Shown here: positions 18,252-27,255 of the stretch, piece after piece
How the letters are laid out: each line of letters starts with the position of its first letter
Numbering within the stretch: the stretch's first letter is position 1
Origin: Sphingomonas sp. IC081
GTDB lineage: Bacteria > Pseudomonadota > Alphaproteobacteria > Sphingomonadales > Sphingomonadaceae
Assembly (NCBI RefSeq): GCF_006874585.1
Contig: NZ_CP029761.1
Location: 631,001 to 695,000 of the forward strand
Direction of reading: 5' to 3'
Length of the DNA: 64,000 bases
Notes under the pieces: model-generated
Seen by the model: only the letters and a program-made list of their open reading frames with translations
What the model was told of the DNA's origin: nothing
The model's database searches: none
Position numbers and translations under genes: made by a program

Positions 18252-18875
18252 TCAGCGGTAGTCGAAACCGCCCTTCGGCTGAATTTTCAACGTGTTCTGC
18301 TGAAGCGCCGTCATCAGGTAGGCGCCCACCAGCATAGGCACTTCGAGCATCTGCTTCTCGTCCCAGGTCTGGGCGAGGGTGTCCCAGGTCGAATCGGCCA
18401 TGCAGTGATCGGCGACGAGTTCCTCCACCGCGCGCAGCATCGCCGAATCGTGCGCGCTCCAGCCCGGCGCGGCCGAGCCTTCCAGCACGCGCTCGATTTC
18501 CTCGGTGGTGATGCCGAAGGCCTTGCCGATATCGACATGCTCGCACCATTCGAACGGCGCCCCGGCCAGGCGGGCCAGGCGCAGGATCATCAATTCGCGC
18601 TCACGCCCCGGAATGGCGCCGCGCGCGGCCAGTTCGATGCCCAGCACCATCTGGCCCTTGAACATGCCGGGATGGCGCAGGGTGATCAGGCTGACGTCGG
18701 GGAAGGGGCGGCTTTCGGGGATATGGAACGCGGCGCGAATCGCATCGACCTGCTCCTGTCCCTCGGGGCTGACCTCCTCGAGCCGCAGCGGGGCATAGCG
18801 CGGGCCGCCCGCCGTGGTCTGCGCCATGCGGGCCGCTTCGTCGAAATTCACCGGGCCGCTGTTGGGCTTGCTCAT
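18252..18875 (-). CDS. Carboxymuconolactone decarboxylase / AhpD-like family protein
   Basis: A 207-residue alpha-helical protein of the CMD/AhpD superfamily. The core RERELMILRLARLAGAPFEWCEHVDIGKAFGITTEEI (about residues 90-126) contains the conserved E..H segment, with Cys110 in EWCEHV; the second Cys of a full AhpD CXXC is absent. Members act as decarboxylases, alkylhydroperoxidase helpers or detoxification enzymes. The neighbouring sulfotransferase is on the same strand 42 bp upstream, so they may be co-transcribed. The substrate is unknown. Confidence 0.75.
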   Translation of the reverse strand: MSKPNSGPVNFDEAARMAQTTAGGPRYAPLRLEEVSPEGQEQVDAIRAAFHIPESRPFPDVSLITLRHPGMFKGQMVLGIELAARGAIPGRERELMILRLARLAGAPFEWCEHVDIGKAFGITTEEIERVLEGSAAPGWSAHDSAMLRAVEELVADHCMADSTWDTLAQTWDEKQMLEVPMLVGAYLMTALQQNTLKIQPKGGFDYR

Positions 18876-18917
18876 GTTCTAATCACCTGTGCCTAAGGGA
18901 ATGTGTTTGGGAAAGGG

Positions 18918-20060
18918 TCATGCCGCCGCATCGAAGGGTGCCCAGCGCGCCATGCGCTGGAGATAGGGGGCAAAGCGCTCGCGCACGGCCGCGGGATCGA
19001 GCCCGAACCGGGCGGGATCGGGCTTGCCCATGCGTTCGGCCTGCGTGTTGCCGGCCCACCACTGGGCCATGGCTTCGGCAAAGGCGGGGGAGACCTCCTC
19101 GCCGAGCCAGGCATAAAGCGCGCGCACTTCGCCGAGCGGGTCTTTCTGCATGGCGCGGAAGTGGATGTCGAAGAAGCGGTGGTCGTGGCCGCTCTCGCGA
19201 AAGGCGATCGCGCGGTTCATCGCCTCGGACCAGCAGCGCAGATTGAGGTCGCCGAGGTAGGCCATGTCGATATGGTCGGTGAACTTGCCGATGATGTCGG
19301 CATAGACGGTGGCGACGGAGAGGATCACGTCGGCGGGATCGCGGTGGGTCATGACGAAACGGGCGTCGGGGAAGGCGGCGGTCAGCGCATCGAGGTAGAG
19401 CATGTGCGTGGGGGCCTTGAGGCGCCACGGACGCGCCGGTTCGCCCCACTGAAGCAGCTTCAAGGTGCGTTTCTGGTAGGCGTAGGTGTCGTTCAGGTCG
19501 GTTTCCAGCAGCCACTCGGAGTAGCGGGGTATCTGGGCGAAAGCCTGGAAGATCTGGCTCTTGAAATCGAGCGCCATCAGGTCCTGGCACTCCATCGCGC
19601 CATCGATGCCGGAGGGCGTGCGCTTGCCGCCTTTCAGCAGCGCATCGCCGCTGGTGGCGGCCACGCCGCGGCGCGGATCGGGGCCGGAAACCGTGGATGG
19701 CGGGGGGCAGGGCTGCGCACTTTCCCAGACGCGAAGGTAGCGGATTTCGGGGGCGCTGGCGAGCAGGTAGGACAGCGCCGAAGAGCCGGTGCGCGGCAGG
19801 CTGACGCCGAACAGCGGGGCGATGATCTGCTCGTCCTCGATCTCGGGATGGCGGCGATACCAGTCCTCGATCAGGAGGCGCTGCCTGAGGTGGAGCACGA
19901 TCCGCTCGGTCAGCGCGCGCTCGCCCACGGCATTGAGGCGAGCTTCATTGCGGAGAGAATCGACAAGAATTTCAAGGCCTTCGCGGAAGCTGTCCGGTCC
20001 GAAATCGTTGAGGCCGGTCTGGCGCTGCGCGTCCTCGATCAGCTCCTTGTGATCCTGCAT
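18918..20060 (-). CDS. PAPS-dependent sulfotransferase family protein
   Basis: A 380-residue sulfotransferase-fold protein. The 5'-phosphosulfate loop is LPRTGSS (residues 88-94, in FGVSLPRTGSSALSYLL). The 3'-phosphate site is visible as FVMTHRDPADVILSVA. The helical N-terminus (about 1-80) is typical of the large bacterial Sulfotransfer_3-like group found in sphingomonads and actinobacteria. The likely activity is transfer of sulfate from PAPS to a small hydroxylated molecule; the acceptor cannot be told. ATG complement at 20058-20060. Confidence 0.82.
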   Translation of the reverse strand: MQDHKELIEDAQRQTGLNDFGPDSFREGLEILVDSLRNEARLNAVGERALTERIVLHLRQRLLIEDWYRRHPEIEDEQIIAPLFGVSLPRTGSSALSYLLASAPEIRYLRVWESAQPCPPPSTVSGPDPRRGVAATSGDALLKGGKRTPSGIDGAMECQDLMALDFKSQIFQAFAQIPRYSEWLLETDLNDTYAYQKRTLKLLQWGEPARPWRLKAPTHMLYLDALTAAFPDARFVMTHRDPADVILSVATVYADIIGKFTDHIDMAYLGDLNLRCWSEAMNRAIAFRESGHDHRFFDIHFRAMQKDPLGEVRALYAWLGEEVSPAFAEAMAQWWAGNTQAERMGKPDPARFGLDPAAVRERFAPYLQRMARWAPFDAAA

Positions 20061-20161
20061 CGGTCCCTCTCCGGCGTCCGGCCTTGAGGCCGGATCGTGC
20101 GGGGGCGACTATGCTTGGCGGGAGCGCCGTGCGCCAACCGCCGGGGCGATGATGGAATGGG

Positions 20162-20821
20162 TCAGCTGCGCGCGGATCGCACGGCGGCGCCGCCCGCAAA
20201 GGGCGCGATGGCGAGCAGGACAAGGCTTGCCGCAGCGGCCAGCGCAAGGCCGCTATCGCCGCCCGAACCCAGGCTTCCGGCGCCGAAGATCAGCACCGGC
20301 ACGGCCAGCGGGATCACCAGCAGCCCGCCCAGCGCCGCGCCGCCGCGCAGGCCGGCGGTAAGCGCGGCCACGGTCACGCCGAGCGCGGCAAGGCCGGGGG
20401 TTCCGGCCAGCAGGCCCAGTTCCACGGTGCGCAGCGTCGGCCCGTCGATCCCCAGCAGGGCGGCGGCGGGCAGGGCGGCGAGCATCAGCGGCGGGCCGAA
20501 ACTTAGCCAGTGGGCCAGCACGCGCACGGCGATCACCATTTCCTCGGAGATGCCGCGCAGCGCCCATTGGTCGAACTGGCCGCCTTCGATGTCGGGCTCG
20601 ACCAGCCGGTCGAGCGGCAGGATCGCGGCGAGCAGCGCGGCGATCCAGATCACGCCCCCGCCGGTCCGCGCCAGCAGCGGGGCATCGGGGCCGACCGCGA
20701 AGGGATAGAGCATGGCGACGGAGAGGAAAAACAGCACCGGCATCACCGCGCCGCCGCCGCGTCCGCCCAGCAGCAGGCGCGCCATGTCGCGCTTCAGGAG
20801 GGGGAGGAACCGCCCGCTCAT
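20162..20821 (-). CDS. ccmB: Heme exporter protein CcmB
   Basis: A 219-residue, six-helix ABC permease of the CcmB family, part of the CcmABCD complex that releases holo-CcmE during cytochrome c maturation. Family features include the start FLPLLKRDMARLLLGG, the motif LPLDRLVEPDIEGGQFDQWAL (about residues 68-88) and a C-terminal Gly/Ala-rich hydrophobic region. Its ATG overlaps the ccmA stop as ATGA. ccmC and the remaining ccm genes are not adjacent; a sulfotransferase follows instead. Confidence 0.92.
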   Translation of the reverse strand: MSGRFLPLLKRDMARLLLGGRGGGAVMPVLFFLSVAMLYPFAVGPDAPLLARTGGGVIWIAALLAAILPLDRLVEPDIEGGQFDQWALRGISEEMVIAVRVLAHWLSFGPPLMLAALPAAALLGIDGPTLRTVELGLLAGTPGLAALGVTVAALTAGLRGGAALGGLLVIPLAVPVLIFGAGSLGSGGDSGLALAAAASLVLLAIAPFAGGAAVRSARS

Positions 20822-21396
20822 GCCGCAAATTCGCCGAGGGTCAGTGTGCGCTTGTGGGCCAGCGTGAAGGGCTGGTGCGAGGCGATCACGGCAATGCCGC
20901 CGTCCGCACAGTGCTCGGCCACCAGCGCTTCGGTAAGGGCGGCAGCGTCGCTGTCGAGGCCGTTCAGCGGTTCGTCCAGCAGCCAGATCGCGGCATCCTG
21001 GCCGATCAGCCGGGCGAGGGCGGCGCGCTTTTTCTGGCCGGTGGAAAGATAGCGCACCGGCACGTCCAGCAGGGAGGCGAGGCCAAGGCGTGCCACGGCG
21101 TGCTCTTGCGCGCGGTCCAGCACGCTCCAGAACGCCAGCGCCTTGCCCAGCGGCAGCGCATGGTCGAGGGCGTGGCGTTCATCGATCAGGCCGATCGTGC
21201 CGCCGGTCCGCACGGTTCCGGCAAAGGCCGGGGCGAGGCCCGCGACGATGCGCAGAAGGCTCGACTTGCCGATGCCGTTGCTGCCGGTGACGTGCAGGGC
21301 CTCGCCCGGATCGAGACGCAACGACAAGGCGCGGAACAGCAGCCTGTCTCCGCGCCGACACGCCAGATCTTCGATTGTTATGGACGCCCCTTGCAT
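20818..21396 (-). CDS. ccmA: Heme exporter ATP-binding protein CcmA
   Basis: A 192-residue ABC ATPase. Walker A is GSNGIGKSS (about residues 38-46), the signature is YLSTGQKKRAALARL (about 122-136), and Walker B is IWLLDEPLNGLD. CcmA powers the CcmAB step of cytochrome c biogenesis. I chose the start at the ATG complementary to 21394-21396, where ABC homology begins; the open frame extends 81 codons further without family similarity. Coupled to ccmB by a 4-bp overlap. Divergent from phhB. Confidence 0.92.
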   Translation of the reverse strand: MQGASITIEDLACRRGDRLLFRALSLRLDPGEALHVTGSNGIGKSSLLRIVAGLAPAFAGTVRTGGTIGLIDERHALDHALPLGKALAFWSVLDRAQEHAVARLGLASLLDVPVRYLSTGQKKRAALARLIGQDAAIWLLDEPLNGLDSDAAALTEALVAEHCADGGIAVIASHQPFTLAHKRTLTLGEFAA

Positions 21397-21462
21397 GCCG
21401 CCCTGCGATAGTGGAAAGGCGCGGCGCTGCCAAGGAAAGCGACAAGCGGCACAGGAGGCACC

Positions 21463-21762
21463 ATGTCCATCGCCCGTCTTACCGATGCCGAGCGCGCCGC
21501 CGCGCTGGGCACGCTGCCCGGCTGGAACTTGCGCGAGGATGGCCTTGCCATCGTTCGCACCCTGAAGTTCGGCAATTTCAACGAGGCTTTCGGCTTCATG
21601 ACCCGCGTCGCCATCGAGGCCGACAAGCGCGATCACCATCCCGAATGGTTAAACGTCTACAATCGGGTGGAGATCACGCTGACCACCCATGACGCCGATG
21701 GCCTGAGCGCGCGCGACGTGGCAATGGCCCGCTTCATCGACGGCATCGCCCCGGCGGCATAA
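21463..21762 (+). CDS. phhB: Pterin-4a-carbinolamine dehydratase
   Basis: A 99-residue PCD family protein with the signature [34 protein letters not shown] (about residues 48-82), including the catalytic HHPEW and Asp/His residues. It dehydrates 4a-hydroxytetrahydropterin after aromatic hydroxylation; no phenylalanine hydroxylase gene is adjacent here. Length is normal. The next gene starts 5 bp downstream, so co-transcription with the acyltransferase is likely. Confidence 0.93.
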   Translation: MSIARLTDAERAAALGTLPGWNLREDGLAIVRTLKFGNFNEAFGFMTRVAIEADKRDHHPEWLNVYNRVEITLTTHDADGLSARDVAMARFIDGIAPAA

Positions 21763-21767
21763 GGCCC

Positions 21768-22889
21768 GTGGCCGAAGTCCTTTCCGGTTGCGGCCAGGAT
21801 CGCTTTCTGACGCGGCCGCTGTCGGTCGTGCTCGATTTCGCGCGCTTCGGGGCGGCGTTGCTGGTGGCGGTGGGCCATGCCGTGCAGCTCGGCCTTTACC
21901 GCGGGCCGTTCCCGTTCGGCCTGAGGATGCAGCACTACTGCGTCATCGTGTTTTTTGTGCTTTCCGGCCTCGTCATCAGCACGTCGGTGCTGGGCGGCCG
22001 GTCGAGCCTGCCGCGTTATTTCGTGGCGCGAGTCTCGCGGATCCTGCCGGTGGCGATCCCGGCGCTGCTGTTCGCGGTGCTGGCCGCTTACGTGCTGGCC
22101 GGGCCGATGCGTGTCTATATCGACAACAGCCCCGACGATCCGCTGGAAGTGGCTTCGCGCCTGCTGCCGCCGATGGCGTTCGTTAGCGCCTGGCCGGGCA
22201 TGCCCGCGCCGGTCTGGAACCCGCCCTACTGGTCGCTCTGCTATGAGGTCTGGTTCTACGCGATCTTTGCGCTGGCGGTGTTCCTGCGCGGCTGGGCACG
22301 GGTGGCGGCGGTCGCGGTGGCCTGCGTCTGTGCGGGCGGGGCGATCCTGCTGCTGATGCCGGTCTGGCTGATGGGCGCGGCGCTGACCCATGTTCCGGCG
22401 GCGCGCCGCTTGCCGCTGACCGCTGCGCCCATGGTGCTGGTGGCCTGCGTGTGGCTGGCGCTGGCCTTGTTCGAGGTTGACCGGGCCGTGCTCAATCCGC
22501 TGCTCAAGGCGTGGTGGCCGGGCAAGGCGCAGTGGTCGCAATGGGCGTTTTCGGACTTCGCGATGGGACTGGTCATGGTGTTGGCGCTGATTGCCGCGCG
22601 GCCCTTGGCCGAGCGTTTCGCGGAGCCGATCATGCGCCTGCGGGAACTGGCGGGATTGCTCGCCGGATTTTCCTTCACGTTGTACCTGTTTCACTGGCCG
22701 CTGCTGCAACTCGCGCGTTCGCACGGGCTGGTCGCCGGGCGTAACCCGCTGGCCTTCGCGGCGTTGCTGGGGCTGGTGGTGGCGCTCTGCGCGCTGATTT
22801 CACTGTTGACGGAGCGCCAGTCGCCGCGCTTGCGGCGCTGGATGGAGGTGCGGATGTTCGCACCGGTGGCAGGACGGGCGCCCTTCTGA
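21768..22889 (+). CDS. Acyltransferase 3 family membrane protein
   Basis: A 373-residue polytopic protein of the acyltransferase-3 (OafA/YrhL-like) family, with about ten hydrophobic segments. N-terminal LDFARFGAALLVAVGHAVQL contains the conserved R and catalytic-type H. Other family positions are FFVLSGLVIS, ISRILP-like VSRILPVAIPAL and WNPPYWSLCYEVWFY. Such enzymes move acyl groups onto sugars, lipids or antibiotics at the cytoplasmic membrane; the substrate is unknown. The start is GTG 21768, with AAGG at 21761-21764. Confidence 0.85.
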   Translation: MAEVLSGCGQDRFLTRPLSVVLDFARFGAALLVAVGHAVQLGLYRGPFPFGLRMQHYCVIVFFVLSGLVISTSVLGGRSSLPRYFVARVSRILPVAIPALLFAVLAAYVLAGPMRVYIDNSPDDPLEVASRLLPPMAFVSAWPGMPAPVWNPPYWSLCYEVWFYAIFALAVFLRGWARVAAVAVACVCAGGAILLLMPVWLMGAALTHVPAARRLPLTAAPMVLVACVWLALALFEVDRAVLNPLLKAWWPGKAQWSQWAFSDFAMGLVMVLALIAARPLAERFAEPIMRLRELAGLLAGFSFTLYLFHWPLLQLARSHGLVAGRNPLAFAALLGLVVALCALISLLTERQSPRLRRWMEVRMFAPVAGRAPF

Positions 22890-22955
22890 GCGTCCGCGCG
22901 CCTCGCCGGGGGCACATGGGGGCTATCGTGACCTCGAGGAATTTGTCCATGCCGC

Positions 22956-23576
22956 CTAAAGCGCCGGATTGTTGTAGCAGTGCCAGGTGAAGATCGCCGC
23001 GGCGCCCCGGTGCGGGCGCCACTGCTCGGCCAATGCGCGGGCTTCCTTCTCGCTCGGGCGCGCGTCGAGGCAGAGGATCTTGTGCATGCCCGCCTGCACG
23101 GCGAGGTCGCCGGCTGGCCAGATGTCCGGCCGTCCTTCCGCGAAGAGCAGATAGACTTCCGCCGACCAGCGGCCGATGCCCTTGATCCGCACGAGCTGGG
23201 CAATGGCCTCCTCGTCGTCGGCGGGGAGGTTGCCGAGGTCGAGTGATCCTGCTGCCACCAGTTCGCAGAGCGAACGCGCATAGCTTTGTTTTTGCCGGGA
23301 AAGGCCGCAGGCGCGCAGGGCATCGAAGTCGGCGGCAAGCAAGGCATCCGGCGCGATCTCGGGTCCGAGCAAGGCTTCCATCCGTGCCCATACCGAAGCG
23401 GCGGAGGCAACCGAAACCTGCTGGCCGACGATCGTGCGCAGCAGGGTGGCATAGCCGCGCGCGCGAATGCGCGGTTCGGGGTAGCCGGCGCGCTCCAGTG
23501 CGCGGGCCATGGCCGGTTCGCGCGCGGCGATTTTGTCGAGGCCAAGTTTCAGTGCGCCGGCGCTCAAGCCCATCAT
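22956..23576 (-). CDS. AlkA-type DNA-3-methyladenine glycosylase
   Basis: A 206-residue HhH-GPD DNA glycosylase that removes alkylated bases. Motifs are the helix-2 region [15 protein letters not shown] (about 45-59), the helix-hairpin-helix [15 protein letters not shown] (128-142) and the catalytic Asp157 in GDLAV. It lacks the N-terminal domain of E. coli AlkA, like the shorter DNA-3-methyladenine glycosylase II group. I used the double-Met start at 23576; the frame runs 86 codons further upstream into the divergent ferredoxin gene. No iron-sulfur cysteine cluster is visible. Confidence 0.88.
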   Translation of the reverse strand: MMGLSAGALKLGLDKIAAREPAMARALERAGYPEPRIRARGYATLLRTIVGQQVSVASAASVWARMEALLGPEIAPDALLAADFDALRACGLSRQKQSYARSLCELVAAGSLDLGNLPADDEEAIAQLVRIKGIGRWSAEVYLLFAEGRPDIWPAGDLAVQAGMHKILCLDARPSEKEARALAEQWRPHRGAAAIFTWHCYNNPAL

Positions 23577-23678
23577 GTGTCTTTCTTGCCAAAGGGGGGC
23601 GCAGCCTTTAGCAGCCGTGGGCAAAGGCCGGAACAAGCATGTCATGAAACATGCTGGATCATAAAAGGAAAGACGGGA

Positions 23679-23996
23679 ATGCCGCAGATTATTGTCGTCA
23701 ACCAGGCGGGTGAAGAATCGACTGTAGAGGCCACCGTGGGCCGCACCCTGATGGAGACGATCCGCGACAGCGGTTTTGATGAGCTTCTGGCACTGTGCGG
23801 CGGTTGCTGCTCCTGCGCGACCTGCCATGTCCACATCGATCCGGCCTTCGCCGACAAGCTGCCGGCGATGAGCGAAGACGAGAACGACCTGCTCGACAGC
23901 TCCGACAACCGCAACGCCTATTCGCGCCTGTCGTGCCAGGTGCCGGTGACCGACGCGCTCGAAGGCTGCAAGGTCACGATCGCCCAGGAAGACTGA
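23679..23996 (+). CDS. [2Fe-2S] ferredoxin, adrenodoxin-like
   Basis: A 105-residue plant/adrenodoxin-type ferredoxin. Cluster ligands by pattern are Cys40, Cys46, Cys49 and Cys86 (C-X5-C-X2-C...C); extra Cys43 and Cys44 lie in the loop. The sequence [32 protein letters not shown] and the end [19 protein letters not shown] resemble ferredoxins that serve P450s or ring hydroxylases in sphingomonads (putidaredoxin/FdxB types). ATG 23679. No P450 or reductase gene is adjacent, so its partner is unknown. Confidence 0.9.
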   Translation: MPQIIVVNQAGEESTVEATVGRTLMETIRDSGFDELLALCGGCCSCATCHVHIDPAFADKLPAMSEDENDLLDSSDNRNAYSRLSCQVPVTDALEGCKVTIAQED

Positions 23997-24085
23997 TTGG
24001 CGATCCGTCGGGCTCGCCGCAGCATGGCGGGCCCGATGGAGGTGGTGATATGCCGCCGTTCGGCTGCAAACTTTCAGTGCCTAAA

Positions 24086-24102
24086 GCGCAAATCGTTTGC
24101 GC
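24086..24102. promoter_or_regulatory. Palindrome upstream of cysK
   Basis: GCGCAAA-TCG-TTTGCGC is a perfect 7-bp dyad lying 31 bp before the cysK start. Its position and size fit an operator or a short leader hairpin. No regulator can be named from it. Confidence 0.4.
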
Positions 24103-24132
24103 CTTGCGCTTCGCGTTCCTAGTTGTGCGGAC

Positions 24133-25143
24133 ATGACTGCTCCTGCACCCCAGCGCACCACGCTCGACCTCATCGGCAACACTCCGCTCGTTCTGCTCAA
24201 GGGCCCCAGCGAAGCTGCGGGCTGCGAGATCTGGGGCAAGTGCGAATTCGCCAACCCCGGTGCCTCGGTGAAGGACCGCGCGGCGCTGTGGATCGTGCGT
24301 GACGCCGAGGCGCGCGGCGAGTTGAAGCCGGGCGGAACGGTGATCGAGGGCACGGCGGGCAATACCGGCATCGGCATCGCGCTGGTCTGCAACGCGCTGG
24401 GCTACAAGGCCGTGATCGTGATGCCGGACAACCAGTCCAAGGAAAAGATGGACACCTTGCGCGCGCTCGGTGCCGAACTGGTGACGGTGCCGCCCACCAA
24501 GTTTGCCGATCCCAACCACTTCGTCCACACCTCGCGGCGCCTAGCGGCGGAGACGGAAGGGGCGATCTGGGCCAACCAGTTCGACAACATCGCCAATCGC
24601 AAGTCGCATATCGAGAGCACGGCGCCGGAAATCTGGCAGCAGCTCGAAGGCCGGATCGACGGTTTCACGTGTGCGGCGGGCACCGGCGGCACGATCGCCG
24701 GCACCGGCATGGGCCTCAAGGCCTTTGACGAGAGCATCACGGTTGCGCTGACCGATCCTTATGGCGCGGCGCTCTACAACTACTATGCGCATGGTGAACT
24801 GAAGGCCGAAGGCAGTTCGGTTGCCGAAGGCATCGGCCAGGGCCGGATCACCGCCAATCTCGAAGGCGCGCCGATCGACACCCAGTTCCGCATTTCCGAC
24901 GAGGAGGGCCTCGAATGGGTGCGCCGCCTCTTGTCGGAAGAAGGGCTGTGTCTGGGCCTGTCCTCGGGCATCAACGTGGCCGGTGCGGTGGAACTGGGCC
25001 GTAAGCTGGTCGCCGAGGGCAAGCGCGACGTGCGGGTTGCGACGATCCTGTGCGACACCGGCTTCCGCTACCTCTCCTCGCTCTACAACCGCGAGTGGCT
25101 GGAGGCGAAAGGCCTGCCGGTCTTCCCTTGGCTCGCAAGCTGA
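24133..25143 (+). CDS. cysK: Cysteine synthase (O-acetylserine sulfhydrylase)
   Basis: A 336-residue fold-type II PLP enzyme making cysteine from O-acetylserine and sulfide. The start reads LDLIGNTPLVLLKGP. The PLP lysine is K47 in NPGASVKDRAA, and the substrate loop is EGTAGNTG (72-79). The phosphate-binding Gly loop is GTGGTIAGTGMGLK, and LCDTGFRYLSSLYN lies near the end. I chose ATG 24133; the ORF reaches 24097, but those residues are not family-like. A short dyad lies just upstream. The next gene starts 16 bp after the stop. Confidence 0.93.
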   Translation: MTAPAPQRTTLDLIGNTPLVLLKGPSEAAGCEIWGKCEFANPGASVKDRAALWIVRDAEARGELKPGGTVIEGTAGNTGIGIALVCNALGYKAVIVMPDNQSKEKMDTLRALGAELVTVPPTKFADPNHFVHTSRRLAAETEGAIWANQFDNIANRKSHIESTAPEIWQQLEGRIDGFTCAAGTGGTIAGTGMGLKAFDESITVALTDPYGAALYNYYAHGELKAEGSSVAEGIGQGRITANLEGAPIDTQFRISDEEGLEWVRRLLSEEGLCLGLSSGINVAGAVELGRKLVAEGKRDVRVATILCDTGFRYLSSLYNREWLEAKGLPVFPWLAS

Positions 25144-25159
25144 GGTAAACGGCCTGTCG

Positions 25160-25519
25160 ATGGCAGGAAACATTCCGCCCAATTTGATCGAACCGGTCGC
25201 GACCGCGCAGCATTTCGTGCCGCCGTCTTCGCGCGAGTTGCGTGCGCAGGCGGTCCACCGCCTGCAAGTGGGCCTGTTCGGGCTCTGCGCGATGCTGCTG
25301 ATCGTCGGGCTCGCAAACATCATCATGGACCGCGCGCGTCTTGTCGATGCCGAGGATCCGATCCGCGACGTTGTTGCCGTCGATGCCAAGCCCAAGCGGC
25401 CGGTCGCCGATCCGCTGGCCGACATCGGCGTCATTCCCTCGCCCGAGGCCTCGCCGACGCCCAATGCCACCGATGGTTCACTCGACAGCGCCGGACCTGC
25501 GCCGCTCGCCACGCAGTAG
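25160..25519 (+). CDS. Hypothetical single-span membrane protein
   Basis: A 119-residue protein with one clear transmembrane helix (about residues 38-55, VGLFGLCAMLLIVGLANII). The N-terminus is polar, and the C-terminal part is Pro/Asp-rich and probably periplasmic. No family recognised. It starts 16 bp after cysK and is followed 10 bp later by the lipoprotein gene, so the three may share a transcript. Confidence 0.65.
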   Translation: MAGNIPPNLIEPVATAQHFVPPSSRELRAQAVHRLQVGLFGLCAMLLIVGLANIIMDRARLVDAEDPIRDVVAVDAKPKRPVADPLADIGVIPSPEASPTPNATDGSLDSAGPAPLATQ

Positions 25520-25529
25520 GCGGGCTTCC

Positions 25530-26384
25530 GTGTCGTCCCGCGGCCTGGGTGTCGGGCTGACAGGTATCGGGTTGGCCGGTATCGCGCTGCTGTGCGCCAT
25601 GCTTGCTGGCTGTGGTTCCGACGCGGGGCGGGGCGAGGCGGCGCAGCGGCATATCGGCCTTTCCACCAGCCTCCCGCTGCTATGGGCGGAAAGTGATGAT
25701 CCCAGGGAACTGCTGGCAGCGGATGCGAAGCCATCCTGGGCGGGGGCCTTGCTGGCCGAGCATGGGCAACTGACCCCGCTCGATACGCTTGCCGGCAAGG
25801 ATGGGCAGTTGCCGCTTCCGGGCGATGCCCTGCTGGTGATGATCCAGCCTCGTGCCCTGTCCCCGCAGGAGAATCTGGCGCTCGACGCGTGGGTGCGCGG
25901 GGGCGGGCACCTGCTGCTGTTTGTCGATCCCATGCTGACGCAGGTTTCGCGCTATGCGCTGGGGGATCCGCGGCGCCCCGCCGATCTCGCGATGCTCTCG
26001 CCGATCCTGGCGCATTGGGGCTTGGCACTGGAGTTCGATGAGGCGCAGCCTGCCGGAGAGCGTCTGGTCCGGCTTAGGGAAGGCTCCTTGCCGGTGAACC
26101 TACCGGGACGATTCCACTTATTGGGGAATTCCGGGGATGGATTCCCCGATCGGGGAAATCACGGGATCGCGGCGCAGGATGCGCGATCGGGGAAAAGCGG
26201 GGATGCCTTGGCGCGCTGCCGTCTCGAGTCCTCGGCAATTCTTGCCGACTGCGTTCTGGGGCGGGGGAAAGTCCTTGCATTGGCGGATGCCGCCTTGTTC
26301 GAGGACCCGGATGCCGGGGTTTCGTTGGCTGACCGGCGTGATCTGCTTTCCCGCCTGCTTTCCCGTGCGGAAAGTGGGGATTGA
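25530..26384 (+). CDS. Predicted lipoprotein with GldG/DUF4350-like domain
   Basis: A 284-residue protein beginning with a lipoprotein signal (hydrophobic stretch ending LCAMLAGC, lipobox LAGC). The body resembles the DUF4350/GldG-like glutamine-amidotransferase-fold domain of ABC-associated auxiliary proteins, with LVMIQPRALSPQENLALDAWVRGGGHLLLFVDP (about residues 108-140) and LADAALFED near the end. I chose GTG 25530 because it places the signal peptide at the N-terminus. Segment 26120-26170 of the gene is rich in GGGGAA/TTCCCC runs. Function unknown. Confidence 0.65.
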   Translation: MSSRGLGVGLTGIGLAGIALLCAMLAGCGSDAGRGEAAQRHIGLSTSLPLLWAESDDPRELLAADAKPSWAGALLAEHGQLTPLDTLAGKDGQLPLPGDALLVMIQPRALSPQENLALDAWVRGGGHLLLFVDPMLTQVSRYALGDPRRPADLAMLSPILAHWGLALEFDEAQPAGERLVRLREGSLPVNLPGRFHLLGNSGDGFPDRGNHGIAAQDARSGKSGDALARCRLESSAILADCVLGRGKVLALADAALFEDPDAGVSLADRRDLLSRLLSRAESGD

Positions 26385-26533
26385 CGGTAAGGCCCTAGGG
26401 AGGCCCCGTGATACGGGGTATTGCGGGCCATATTTTTCCTGAAAACAGCTGGTTATAGGGTTAATACGTGGTTGATGGGCGGCGCCTGTAGAACTGCGTA
26501 GTGCGGCGACCTGGGGGAATTACGGGTCGATAT

Positions 26534-26575
26534 TCCCACCAATCCCCAAATTTCCCTTTTATCCCCGCCTGTCCC
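26534..26575 (-). promoter_or_regulatory. Phased TCCC array, putative MraZ operator
   Basis: Within the 373-bp gene-free region before mraZ, TCCC occurs at 26534, 26543, 26553, 26562 and 26572, at spacings of 9, 10, 9 and 10 bp, i.e. one per helical turn on one DNA face. Read on the minus strand these are GGGA boxes, the first as GTGGGAA. Known MraZ sites upstream of mraZ are direct repeats of TGGGN with about 10-bp periodicity, so this is a good candidate autoregulatory operator for the whole dcw cluster. The rest of 26385-26757 shows no gene. Confidence 0.6.
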
Positions 26576-26757
26576 GCGATACAAAGGCACGCAATCGGAA
26601 TGGCTGAGTCTCGCCGTGTCCCTGCATCAGCGGGGCCGGACCCTGCTGCATTGGCGGCGGGGGCGGGACCGGTTGTTTCGCGAAGGGCTCGGGGCACCGA
26701 GGAGGCTGGCCGGATTTACGGCCTGAACAGGGTACAAAGGGGCAAAGCGGCAGCGTC

Positions 26758-27255
26758 ATGGCGGGGCGGCCATTCATCTACAACGGACAGGGCTTCTCGC
26801 TGCTACGCGACAAGAACCGTTTCGTGCTGCCCAACGCCTTTCGCCCCACCGTGCGCGAATCGAGCGGCAAGGACCTGCTCTGCCTCACCACCCATGATCG
26901 CTGGCCCTGCCTCGTCGGTTTCGGTCTCTCGCGCATCGAGGAGTTCGAGGACGAACTCAAGGAACAGCAGGAAATGGCGATCCGCGCCGGCAAGGACTTC
27001 GATGCGGACAAGCGCGCCAGCGATATTTACGCCTCCTACGAAGTGCCCTTCGATGGTTCGGGCCGTTTTGTCCTGCCCGAAGACCTCGCCGCGCTCGCCG
27101 GCGTGACCGATCAACTCTACTTCCGCGGCAACGGTCGTTTCTTCACCGTCTGGTCGCCCGAAAGCCTCTACGAAATGGACGATAGCTGGAAGGCGGCGCA
27201 GACCGCCTGCAAGAGCCTTGCCGCCAAGGACCTGGCGAAAGCAGGCCGCAAATGA
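26758..27255 (+). CDS. mraZ: Transcriptional regulator MraZ
   Basis: A 165-residue MraZ with two AbrB-like swapped-hairpin repeats: N-terminal [17 protein letters not shown] (about 13-29) and C-terminal [23 protein letters not shown] (about 94-116). The latter holds the DXXXR-like DGSGR DNA-binding motif; in the first repeat the motif reads DKNR. MraZ controls dcw transcription by binding its own promoter region. It is the first gene of the cluster, and its stop overlaps the rsmH ATG by 4 bp. Confidence 0.93.
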   Translation: MAGRPFIYNGQGFSLLRDKNRFVLPNAFRPTVRESSGKDLLCLTTHDRWPCLVGFGLSRIEEFEDELKEQQEMAIRAGKDFDADKRASDIYASYEVPFDGSGRFVLPEDLAALAGVTDQLYFRGNGRFFTVWSPESLYEMDDSWKAAQTACKSLAAKDLAKAGRK

